This document shows, one piece after another, positions 22,601 through 35,035 of a stretch of DNA of 64,000 bases. This DNA comes from Theocolax elegans (Eukaryota > Arthropoda > Insecta > Hymenoptera > Cerocephalidae): positions 46,627,466 to 46,691,465 of the forward strand of contig CM047431.1 of assembly GCA_026168455.1 (NCBI GenBank). Reading direction: 5' to 3'. The position numbers and the translations under genes are program-made. Every line of letters begins with the position of its first letter. Position 1 is the stretch's first letter. Under the pieces are notes generated by a model. The model was given only the letters and a program-made list of their open reading frames with translations, ran no database searches and was not told the DNA's origin.

Positions 22601-25600
22601 GTTGGGTACCAAGATTGGTCCAACATTGAGTACCAATATTGATTCAACGTTGGGTACCAACATTGGTCCAACGTTGGGTACCAAAATTGGTCCAACGTTG
22701 AGTACCAACATTAGTTCGACGTTGGGAAGCAACATTGGTCCAACGTTGGGTAGCAACATTGGTCCAACGTTGGGTACCAAGATTGGTCCAACAATGGGTA
22801 CCAATATTGATACAACGTTGGGTACCAATATTGATTCAACGTTGGGTACCAAGATTGGTCCAACATTGAGTACCAATATTGATTCAACGTTGGGTACCAA
22901 AATTGGTCCAACGTTGAGTACCAACATTGGTCCAACGTTGGGTACCATGATTGGTCCATATTGGGTACCAACATTGGTCTAACGTTGGGTACCAATATTG
23001 ATTCAACGTTGGGTACCAAGATTGATACAACGTTGGGTACCAATATTGATTCAACGTTGGGTACCAAGATTGGTCCAACATTGAGTACCAATATTGATTC
23101 AACGTTGGGTACCAACATTGGTCCAACGTTGGGTACCAAAATTGGTCCAACGTTGAGTACCAACATTAGTTCGACGTTGGGAAGCAACATTGGTCCAACG
23201 TTGGGTAGCAACATTGGTCCAACGTTGGGTACCAAGATTGGTCCAACAATGGGTACCAATATTGATACAACGTTGGGTACCAATATTGATTCAACGTTGG
23301 GTACCAAGATTGGTCCAACATTGAGTACCAATATTGATTCAACGTTGGGTACCAAAATTGGTCCAACGTTGTGTACCAACATTGGTCCATCGTTGGGTAC
23401 CAATATTGATTCAGCATTGGGTACCAACATTCCGAACCAACTATGGCACAGGGATGGGCATTTCTACTCGATTCTCTAAAATTTATTTGATTATTTTTTA
23501 AAGTATCGATTATTTATTCGATTCTTGAAGAATCGATACTCCAGAAACAAATAACACATTCCTTTTTCGGTGCCGGGAGGGAATGTGGTACTTTCGGTCT
23601 ACGTGTGGTGAAAAATCTATTTAAATAATTAACATATTAATAAAATTTTAACAGAGTCTTCTTTAAATTTATAAGATTTCTTCATTTAACATATATAACA
23701 AAAAGTTGATAGTTTTTGAGTTAAAAGTTGTTATAAATACTAAAAATGCTAATTTTTTGTATAATTTCAATTTTTAACTGTTCATAACATTGCACCAATA
23801 TCAGATAAAAATCCAAAAAAATTTCTTTTTCTTTCTTGAAGTGATTTCCTGTATATTGCAACTATTTAAAACAATATTTATTTTTCTCCGGATCACTTGA
23901 TGTGGAATTTCTCATATATTTATTATATAATAGTCAGAAAAGTGAAACTCACTTCCTCATGATCATACCTCTACCATCCCTCCTCCATTCCTCCTTAAGA
24001 TACGGTAAAAACTAATTCCCTTTTAGTATATGTACTGCTGAAACAAGTACAAAAAAAATTAGTGCCTTTTAACACGTGATCAGATTGGTCGATTAGATGT
24101 GACGTGATTAAATATATAGAAACAGACAAAACAAAAGTTTTTTAAAAGAAATATGCTTTGAAAAAGTATGTAATCTGCTTTAAAATTGAAACATATAAAA
24201 TATCAATAAAGAAATAGAAAGGCAGGGTGTGCGCTTGCGTATTGGTCCAACGTTGGATACCAAAGTTCAAAATCAATAATGGGTACCAATATTGCTCCAA
24301 CGTTGGATACCAACGTTCCAAACCACAAAGACTATCAATATTGGATAAACGTTTGATACCAACGTTCAAAACCAATAATGGGTACCAATATTGGTTCAAC
24401 GTTGAGTGCCAACGTTTAAACCAATAATGAGTGCCAATATTGCTCCAACGTTGAGTACCAACATTGGTCCAACGTTGGGTACCAAAATTGGTCCAACATT
24501 GGGTACCAACATTGGTCCTACGTTGGGTACCAATATTGATTCAACGTTGGGTACCAAGATTGGTCCAACATTGAGTACCAATATTGATTCAACGTTGGGT
24601 ACCAACATTGGTCGAACGTTGGGTACCAATATTGATTCAACGTTGGGTACCAATATTGATTCAACGTTGGGTACCAATAGTGATTCAACGTTGGGTACCA
24701 AGATTGATACAACGTTGGGTACCAATATTGATTCAACGTTGGGTACCAAGATTGGTCCAACATTGAGTACCAATATTGATTCAACGTTGGGTACCAACAT
24801 TGGTCCAACGTTGGGTACCAAAATTGGTCCAACGTTGAGTACCAACATTAGTTCGACGTTGGGAAGCAACATTGGTCCAACGTTGGGTAGCAACATTGGT
24901 CCAACGTTGGGTACCAAGATTGGTCCAACAATGGGTACCAATATTGATACAACGTTGGGTACCAATATTGATTCAACGTTGGGTACCAAGATTGGTCCAA
25001 CATTGAGTACCAATATTGATTCAACGTTGGGTACCAAAATTGGTCCAACGTTGAGTACCAACATTGGTCCAACGTTGGGTACCATGATTGGTCCAATATT
25101 GGGTACCAACATTGGTCTAACGTTGGGTACCAATATTGATTCAACGTTGGGTACCAAGATTGATACAACGTTGGGTACCAATATTGATTCAACGTTGGGT
25201 ACCAAGATTGGTCCAACATTGAGTACCAATATTGATTCAACGTTGGGTACCAACATTGGTCCAACGTTGGGTACCAAAATTGGTCCAACGTTGAGTACCA
25301 ACATTAGTTCGACGTTGGGAAGCAACATTGGTCCAACGTTGGGTAGCAACATTGGTCCAACGTTGGGTACCAAGATTGGTCCAACAATGGGTACCAATAT
25401 TGATACAACGTTGGGTACCAATATTGATTCAACGTTGGGTACCAAGATTGGTCCAACATTGAGTACCAATATTGATTCAACGTTGGGTACCAAAATTGGT
25501 CCAACGTTGTGTACCAACATTGGTCCATCGTTGGGTACCAATATTGATTCAGCATTGGGTACCAACATTCCGAACCAACTATGGCACAGGGATGGGCATT

Positions 25601-28600
25601 TCTACTCGATTCTCTAAAATTTATTTGATTATTTTTTTAAAGTATCGATTATTTATTCGATTCTTGAAGAATCGATACTCCAGAAACAAATAACACATTC
25701 CTTTTTCGGTGCCGGGAGGGAATGTGGTACTTTCGGTCTACGTGTGGTGAAAAATCTATTTAAATAATTAACATATTAATAAAATTTTAACAGAGTCTTC
25801 TTTAAATTTATAAGATTTCTTCATTTAACATATATAACAAAAGTTGATAGTTTTTGAGTTAAAAGTTGTTATAAATACTAAAATGCTAATTTTTTGTATA
25901 ATTTCAATTTTTAACTGTTCATAACATTGCACCAATATCAGATAAAATCCAAAAAATTTCTTTTTCTTTCTTGAAGTGATTTCCTGTATATTGCAACTAT
26001 TTAAAACAATATTTATTTTTCTCCGGATCACTTGATGTGGAATTTCTCATATATTTATTATATAATAGTCAGAAAAGTGAAACTCACTTCCTCATGATCA
26101 TACCTCTACCATCCCTCCTCCATTCCTCCTTAAGATACGGTAAAAACTAATTCCCTTTTAGTATATGTACTGCTGAAACAAGTACAAAAAAAATTAGTGC
26201 CTTTTAACACGTGATCAGATTGGTCGATTAGATGTGACGTGATTAAATATATAGAAACAGACAAAACAAAAGTTTTTTAAAAGAAATATGCTTTGAAAAA
26301 GTATGTAATCTGCTTTAAAATTGAAACATATAAAATATCAATAAAGAAATAGAAAGGCAGGGTGTGCGCTTGCGTATTGGTCCAACGTTGGATACCAAAG
26401 TTCAAAATCAATAATGGGTACCAATATTGCTCCAACGTTGGATACCAACGTTCCAAACCACAAAGACTATCAATATTGGATAAACGTTTGATACCAACGT
26501 TCAAAACCAATAATGGGTACCAATATTGGTTCAACGTTGAGTGCCAACGTTTAAACCAATAATGAGTGCCAATATTGCTCCAACGTTGAGTACCAACATT
26601 GGTCCAACGTTGGGTACCAAAATTGGTCCAACATTGGGTACCAACATTGGTCCTACGTTGGGTACCAATATTGATTCAACGTTGGGTACCAAGATTGGTC
26701 CAACATTGAGTACCAATATTGATTCAACGTTGGGTACCAACATTGGTCGAACGTTGGGTACCAATATTGATTCAACGTTGGGTACCAATATTGATTCAAC
26801 GTTGGGTACCAATATTGATTCAACGTTGGGTACCAAGATTGATACAACGTTGGGTACCAATATTGATTCAACGTTGGGTACCAAGATTGGTCCAACAGTG
26901 AGTACCAATATTGATTCAACGTTGGGTACCAACATTGGTCCAACGTTGGGTACCAAAATTGGTCCAACGTTGAGTACCAACATTAGTTCGACGTTGGGAA
27001 GCAACATTGGTCCAACGTTGGGTAGCAACATTGGTCCAACGTTGGGTACCAAGATTGGTCCAACAATGGGTACCAATATTGATACAACGTTGGGTACCAA
27101 TATTGATTCAACGTTGGGTACCAAGATTGGTCCAACATTGAGTACCAATATTGATTCAACGTTGGGTACCAAAATTGGTCCAACGTTGAGTACCAACATT
27201 GGTCCAACGTTGGGTACCATGATTGGTCCAATATTGGGTACCAACATTGGTCTAACGTTGGGTACCAATATTGATTCAACGTTGGGTACTAAGATTGGTC
27301 CAACATTGAGTACCAATATTGATTCAACGTTGGGTACCAATATTGATTCAACGTTGGGTACCAAGATTCGTCCAACATTGAGTACCAATATTGGTCCAAC
27401 ATTGAGTACCAATATTGATTGAACGTTGGGTACCAACATTGGTCTAACGTTGGGTACCCAGATTAGTCCAACGTTGGGTACCAACATTGGTCCAACGTTG
27501 GGTAGCAACATTGGTCCAACGTTGGCTACCAACATTGGTCCAACGTTGGGTACCAAGATTGGTCCAACGTTGGGTAACAAGATTGGTCCAACGTTGGGTA
27601 CCAACATTGGTCCAACGTTGTGTACCAACATTGGTCCATCGTTGGGTACCAATATTGATTCAGCATTGGGTACCAACATTCCGAACCAACTATGGCACAG
27701 GGATGGGCATTTCTACTCGATTCTCTAAAATTTATTTGATTATTTTTTTAAAGTATCGATTATTTATTCGATTCTTGAAGAATCGATACTCCAGAAACAA
27801 AGAATCGATACTCCAGAAACGAAGAATCGATACGACTATACGACAGCACTTATATGAATTACGAAAATATTCTGTATTAAGTGGTTACAAAACTTAAAAC
27901 ACGACAAGTGGTTTACAATACTTAGAACACGAAAATCGGGAAAGAAGCACTGAGCAGAGCAGGGTGATGTAAAAACCATGCGGTGCCCGACCGTATTCCA
28001 ATTTACGACGTTGAAAAATGTATAAGAATCAAAGTCTAAGTACTGATAATATGATAATATAAAAATAGTAATAGTGAATTAGTGTCTGTAATTAAATAGA
28101 AATCTGTATAATCGTAGAGGCTATTAGTATGCACAGCATAGTTATTACATTACAGCATAGATTAATGAAAAACTAATTTTGAAAACTTAATCTCCAAGTA
28201 TTTTCAATTTCAAATTTTCAACCCAATTTTTTGTATAAGATTATATAAATGTGTATCTAATACAACGGCAAGTATTTTGTAGATGTCAATAGAAATTTTT
28301 TATATATTTATTTGAGTTTCACTTTCAGTAATTTTATTATTCATTATTAAATATTCCACATAGAGTTTGTGCTTCTAGACAGTACTTTATATAAAACACC
28401 TTCCACGAAGGTGTCAACATTCGCAAGTATGGTCTCCAATCACACTTTTAAAAATGTTATCTGATAAAAAAATCTTTAATTCTTAATCCCATCCTATTTC
28501 TACTTATATTTTGCTTAAACTTCATAGAGTTTCTGCAGTAGAAAGTACTGAAATCAAAGCGGAATAATCGACAAGTATTTTTTACGATACCATACATTGT

Positions 28601-31600
28601 ATTTTTTTTAAATTAAACTTTCATATATTTTGCTTAACTCCATTAAAAATTTTTATTAATTTCCACAAAACTGATAAAAAGGAAACTTCTTTTTTTTATT
28701 CTCTTTAAATAAACAATGTCTATCCTTTCCGTGCTTTACATCAGTAGATAAAAAATTTTATAGTATAATAATAATTCATTTGTGCAATATTAATTTCTGC
28801 ATAACTAATAAAAAAGTAATTTCTCTCTTTTTTATGCTCTTTAAATAAAATAATACTTGAACCACCATTGATTAAGTATTTCAGTTGAGTTATTTTTGAC
28901 TTACTAATATCCTCTTATACATCGATGATAGTAGGTTATCGTGTAAAATAATATGGTCAAATAAAGCATTCTAATGTTTTACATCTAAACTAAAATGTAT
29001 TTCCGATGTCGAATTACATATTCTATGAATATGTGTATATTCTTTTTTTACCATCAAATTGTTATCAAGCATTAGTGCTTCATATCACTGCAAAAGCAAA
29101 TAAAAATCAATCGCTGTGTCGACAATAGACCTCATTAGAAACATATGATGTAGTTATATAAATCTTATAAATCTTACTTAATAACTAAACATAAAATATT
29201 TTATAAGTCTTTTATATAAACATGCATATGCGATTCGCTATTTAATTCAAATCAGACGTATTATTTAAAAGTAAGATGGCAATCCAACGTGTGGTGCAAG
29301 TATTATTTTATTTAAAGAGCATAAAAAAGAGAGAAATTACTTTTTTATTAGTTATGCAGAAATTAATTTTGCACAAATGAATTATTATTATTCTATAAAA
29401 TTTTTTATCTACTGATGTAAAGCACGGAAAGGATACACATTGTTTATTTAAAGAAAATAAAAAAAAGAAGTTTCCTTCTTATCAGTTTTGTGGAAATTAA
29501 TAAAAACTTTTAAGGGCAATCCGTACTCATAGCTTCACAAATCCACCACCCGAATTTTGCGAGCAAAAGTGGCGCTTGGGTCAGATAAGCTGAGTTCATA
29601 TCCGACAATAATTATAAACATTTATAGGAAATAGAGTTTCTACCACACAAAATCAGCGTTGAGCGCCATAGCTATTGATGTAATGATTGCCACAAGTTTG
29701 CCCAAGTTTATACAAACATAAACTTGGGCCAAGTTTGGCCAAACTTTCTGATTTTTACGCGGGTTTATTATAAGGGATAGAAATTAAGTGAATGTTATAA
29801 TCATAATTTTATACTGCTAATTGATCTTGTACATCTATATACTCGGATAGTTCTGGTAGACTTTCTATGCATTCGGCTATAATTCTTTTGCTTTTACGAT
29901 TGAGTGTACAATATATAATTTCTTTGAATATTATATTCTGTTTGTATGATGCACATTTTAATTAATATTTATTACACAAATAACGAGCACGATCTTTGAT
30001 AAAGGATAGCTTAAGATTCTCCTATGAGAATGTTCGTTGGCGTGCTTCTTCTTAACCCGAGCGCTGTTCTTATTGCCACAAGTTGGATTTGTTCTATCTT
30101 TTTTAATAACTTTTTATTTGTAGGAAAATATACGAAACTGGCATATTCTAATAGTGATCTTATATAACTTTTATATAATTAGAGTATATGGGTCTGCACC
30201 CCACCAAGTGCCACATAAATATTTTAAAATATTGAGCGCAGAGTACCTTCTTGATAAGATGAAATCTATATGTTGAGCAAATGATAACTTGTAATCAAAA
30301 GTAAGTCCTAAGAAATGAGCCAACTCGCAGGATTTAATTATACAATTATTAATTTTAATATCTATATTCCCTGGTTCAATCTTTTTTCTGTTAAAATGAA
30401 TAAGTTTTGTTTAATTTGGGGCTAATTCTAATCCTATTGAGTTTAAATTTTTGTTTAAAATTTTTATTGATTGTTCAAGTATCCTTTTACAGTTCATCAA
30501 TGATGCGTTTTTTACATAAATCGCAATGTCGTCCGCAAATTGTATGATAGTAGCTTCTTTATCAATACTATTTGTTATGTTCGATACATAGATAATGTAT
30601 AAGAGAGAGCTAAGCACGCCTCCTTATGGAACGTCTTTATATAAATTTTTAGTTTCGTGATCTTCAACCGTTGTATGTATTATTCTTTTATAAGTTAAAA
30701 ATTTGAGAAATTTTATTAAATTTTTGGAACAGTTGATTTCTGCTAGTTTGTTAAGTAAACATTCCGACAGTACGTTTGAAAAAGCGTTAGAGACGTCTAG
30801 AAATGCCGCAAGTACATTTTCATTCTTTAACAAGGTTTGATCTATTTCTAAAGTTAAATACGTTAGGTTATCGTAGCAAGATTTGCATTTTCGGAACCTT
30901 GATTGTCCTATAGGAAGTAGTTTTTTATGCTCAATCCACCATTGAAGTCTATTTTTATTGAGAATTTCGAATAATTTGCATAAACAGGACTTTAATGCTA
31001 TTTGCCTTACGGAGGAACTGTCTGGTTTATTAATCATGCAAATTTGAGTTTGAATCCATGTTTCTGGGTATTCGCCTTTTTGAAATAATTCATTGTATAT
31101 ATCTAATAAAATCAATTTGTATTTTATCGGTAGTTTTTTTAAAATTGTATAATCAATACCGTTTATGCCCGGCGAGGAGTAAGTATTAGAAGAGTTTAAG
31201 GCTTTGTTAAACTCCGCAAAGGTGAAAAATTCATCAAAAAAAAGGGTTACTGTTGCAATTAGGTAGCCAATTGGGATCCAACGGTACCCACGGTGGTGCT
31301 ATCTTGTTTATACACTCTATGCCTTTTTCTCGAAGTTCTAAGTCAGTAGACACGTTTGCAAATTTAATTTTTAAAAAACCTTTTTTTAAAGCTCTGCACT
31401 TATTCCAGACATAAGTTCTATTGGTTCGAAAATTAATAGATTCTGCAAATTTTCGTAGATATTCTTTTTTCTTTTTTTTAAAAATCTTTTTTGCTAATGC
31501 ACATGTTTTATTGTAATTTATTAGATCATACATATTTCCAGTAAATAACCACTTTTTAAAAGAGGCTCTTCTCAAGCGCTTGATTTTATTGCATTTATCG

Positions 31601-34600
31601 TCCCACCATAAAACCGGGTTATTATACTGTTTTATTTTTTTTTATTCTCTTTTTATTGTTCGGTGTAGCTTTTTTTCCGCTTCCGTTATAATTTTTGTAA
31701 AAAATTCGTACTTCTCTGTTGGTTGCATTTCGTCAAAGTCATATGTATAAAAATGTACTAAATTTTTATCTGTTTTTCAAATACTGTCCATTTAGTGTTT
31801 AATGTTCTTATCTTAAAGTTTTTTGGTTGGTATAATTGCGGGCTTGCATCTATTTCTACATATATTGGAAAATGGTCTGAACCATACAGTTCGTCATGCA
31901 CTTTAGTTGTGATTATATCGGCTATAGCCATATTAGAAAAAACAAGATCTATGTTAGATTTCTTACCAGTGCGTATATCAATGTGTGTATGCGTATTTGT
32001 GTTATGGACAAATAGGTTGTATAAATCAAGGCTTTGATCTAATTTCTTGCCGTATGTGTTCGTTTTCGTGCAATTCCACTTAACATTTTGTGCGCTAAAA
32101 TCACCCAATATAATTGTATTTTTATTATTTATGGAGTGTTCAAATATTTCGTTCCATTTTTTTTGTTCTATGTCGCAGTTTGGAATTTTGTAGCAGGTGA
32201 TAATGTCGATAGCTGGAATAATGTTTTCTATACGAATTCCTGCAATTCCTATTTCCTCCGATTGGTTAATTACTTGATTAAGGCATTTATATGATAGATT
32301 TTTTCTTATTAAAAACATTATTCCAGCTCCGTGCTTGTTAATTCTGTCAAACCTGACAGTATTAAATCCGCTTATGTTAAATTTATCGCTTGACTTTAGC
32401 CACGATTCTACACAAATAAAGACATGTACATTATCAAGTAAACTCGGTAGTTCATGTTTTCTTTGTAATGCTCCTCGCGGTCCAATATACAATATTTAAT
32501 TTAGAACTATTTGGTTGCGAGTTGTTATTATACACATTGAATTTACTAGTTTTCAAATTCCGACAAACTAGAGTCTTCGCTTACGAAGACTCCTTTGTTT
32601 ATATCGGAGGATTCAAGTATATTTCTAATACATGTGATTCTGGTTTTCGTACCTCTATCGTGAATATAAACATATATATCCGTAAGCAAGATGACAAGCG
32701 CGTCAATGTTATCTGTGTACAATTTCGCTATATTTATGACATTACTATTATCTTTAATATTTTCTAATAACGAGATTAAGCTATCATAATTTATCGAGTA
32801 TTTTTTATTATTTAAGTTTATCACATTGCTTTAGATATTTCCAAATTTTTTGCAAAGTCAATGTTTTTTTAATTCGTTATTTGTTTTCGTTCTTTTACGG
32901 GGTACTTTTTTACTACTCATCTTTTTTTCTTGACTATGAACTGGTTCCGAAGCCGATATTGATGATATCGTGCTTGGAGATGGAGGACGTTTGAAACCTG
33001 AATTTTTCTGAATAGGAGAGAATTCCAACGATTTTTCTATTTCTTGATTTGTTGACAATTCCATAGGTTGAGATATATTGTTGTTTGTAGTTGAATTTGT
33101 ATTTTCATAGAGTGGCTGGGTAGGATTATCTATGTTTTTACAGAATCTCGCAAGATGCCCCTCTTCTTTGCATATGAAACATGTTGGTTTTTCTGTCGAG
33201 AAGTAGATCCAAAAGTTCACCTCGTCTAACGTAATTTTCATATTTCCAGGTATTTTCGAAATGTCCTCAGGTTTTATAAACATTTGCTTTCTAAAGCTTA
33301 GTAAATGACTTAGAGATGGGTGTTGAGTGCTTGACTTGATCGTAGTTATGTTAGAGACCGGTGTTATGTCTAGTTTTTTCAATTCTTGAAGAATAACTAC
33401 CGTGGGTATGCAGGGTTGAACGTTAGAGATTAGGTCTCTTCTTGCCTTGGATACCAAGGGTCTAATTGATACAACATTTTTACCTACGGTTATCGCACTT
33501 ATATCATTAACGAGTTTTTCTGCCAGTTCTCTGTCACTTAAATAAAAACACACTCTTCCTTGATTTATGCAAGAAGCATGCAGGATATTCTTTGGATTAA
33601 CAACATTTGTAAGAGCAATTGCATAATTTTGCACTGACAAACCTTCGACTGAATCCACTACGATAGCATGTTCCCTAGTTAGTACTTTTTCATACTGAGC
33701 TATAGATGCAAACGATTGCATTGGGTCTACTTGACTACTTGCCATTTTTTAACGTTAGTAATTATGTACGCGAGATACTGTATCAGATCTGTAGTCAGAG
33801 ACTCAGCGAGATCACTTTAATTGGATATAGATTAAATTTTAAAATTGAAATGTTTATGATAAATTGCCATACTCGGCACTCAGCACTTCTAACTCGTCTT
33901 ATACAATCACGCGCTTATAATGTTTACGAAGAGCAATTATAAACACGTCTTGCTCGTACGAGTGTTCGAATTAAACTCATATTTTAATTTTTAATAAATC
34001 ATTATAATTAATTTGTGCTCATTTTACACATATAATTTAGAATAATTACAAAATTAAATTTACCAATATACATAAAGTAATTTATGAAAATATATAATTT
34101 GACAACTTCTTTGTTGTCAAAGCTACGCTCGTACTACATTTTGATTTAGGAACTCCGAACTAGAAGATCTAAGGTTATTTTTCTAATACATATAATTCAC
34201 ATTATTTTACTTAAATTTAAGATCCGTACATATAACAATTATGTATACTTATTAAAACAACTTAAAAACAACCTTCATAAGTAAGTCTTTAAAATTACAT
34301 TTTCAGAGATAAAAATTATAAAAAAAATTAAAATAGATATAATGTCAATTATTAAAATTAATTGAATGTTATATGTACGTTTATAACGTAAACAAATGTT
34401 TGCCTTCATACAATTTTTGACAGTTTTTGAACCATTCAATGATTTTTAGTTCTAAAGCAATATTCCTTTATATTCATTGCATATATTTTTATTATTGCTC
34501 CGTCATGGTCTTGCGATGATTGCGAGCACCAAAAATATAGAATATGATTTATTATATCATGTTATTTTAAAATTGTAATATCTCTAGCTACATTATTAGC

Positions 34601-34998
34601 AAAGAGGAGAGGGCTTAGCCTGATTAGGGAACAGATTTATTTAAATTTATATCATATAAATTCTATAATTTAAAGTATTATTTATTACAAAAAATGTTTT
34701 GTTAATTGCAGAAAAATGTTTAAATTTAATTTATAATTTTTGTTAAAAATTTGTGTTTAATTTGGTAATTTCTCTATTCCCTGCTTTGACAATATAGTTG
34801 ATGCATTTCAATTTATTGATAAAATTATGTAAATAAAATGAAATAATAATGTAATAAATATATTTAAAATAATGTAATAATATACATTTATTTTTTGTAC
34901 AATTTTTATAACATTATACTTTAAGATTAAAAAAAGTTATACCATCACTTGCATGAAAATGAAAACATTATTTTCATGGTTAGAATTTTATCAATGTT

Positions 34999-35035
<37 letters not shown>

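Larger units (their letters stand above)
21412..27800. repeat. Tandem triplication of a 2.14-kb unit
   Basis: Unit starts (AAATAACACATTCC) lie at 21412, 23549 and 25688, so periods are 2137 and 2139 bp; the last unit ends near 27800. Each unit is the right half of the interspersed repeat followed by one minisatellite array and a short tail (ACTATGGCACAGGGATGGGC to AATCGATACTCCAGAAAC). Copies are almost identical, differing mainly in homopolymer length, except for the 3' half of the third array. Confidence 0.9.
29770..33960 (-). mobile_element. Decayed non-LTR retrotransposon, antisense to gene A
   Basis: Read on the minus strand: ORF1 with a CCHC knuckle (33745-32858), endonuclease (32492-31758), then RT in pieces (31575-30411), and C-terminal domain remnants to about 29810. 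Motifs such as LGLTFDYKLSFAQHI and QLVAIRTALGLRRSTPTN in frame-broken sequence at 30350-30000 match the region after the RT in I/Jockey-type elements. No RNase H is seen. Frameshifts and stops show it is dead. Clade not assigned. Confidence 0.85.

Noticed and set aside
24396..25617. Open frames of about 390-403 codons on both strands in the minisatellite arrays (repeats GTNIDSTL on +, LVPNVESI on -)
   Set aside because: The 24-bp unit is a multiple of three and lacks stops in several frames, so long frames arise automatically on both strands. No promoter, splice or signal context supports a protein, and one array is broken by a single-base loss without other sign of change.
22105..27690. CRISPR-like array
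   Set aside because: The repeats are contiguous 24-bp units without unique spacers, in a eukaryotic intron.
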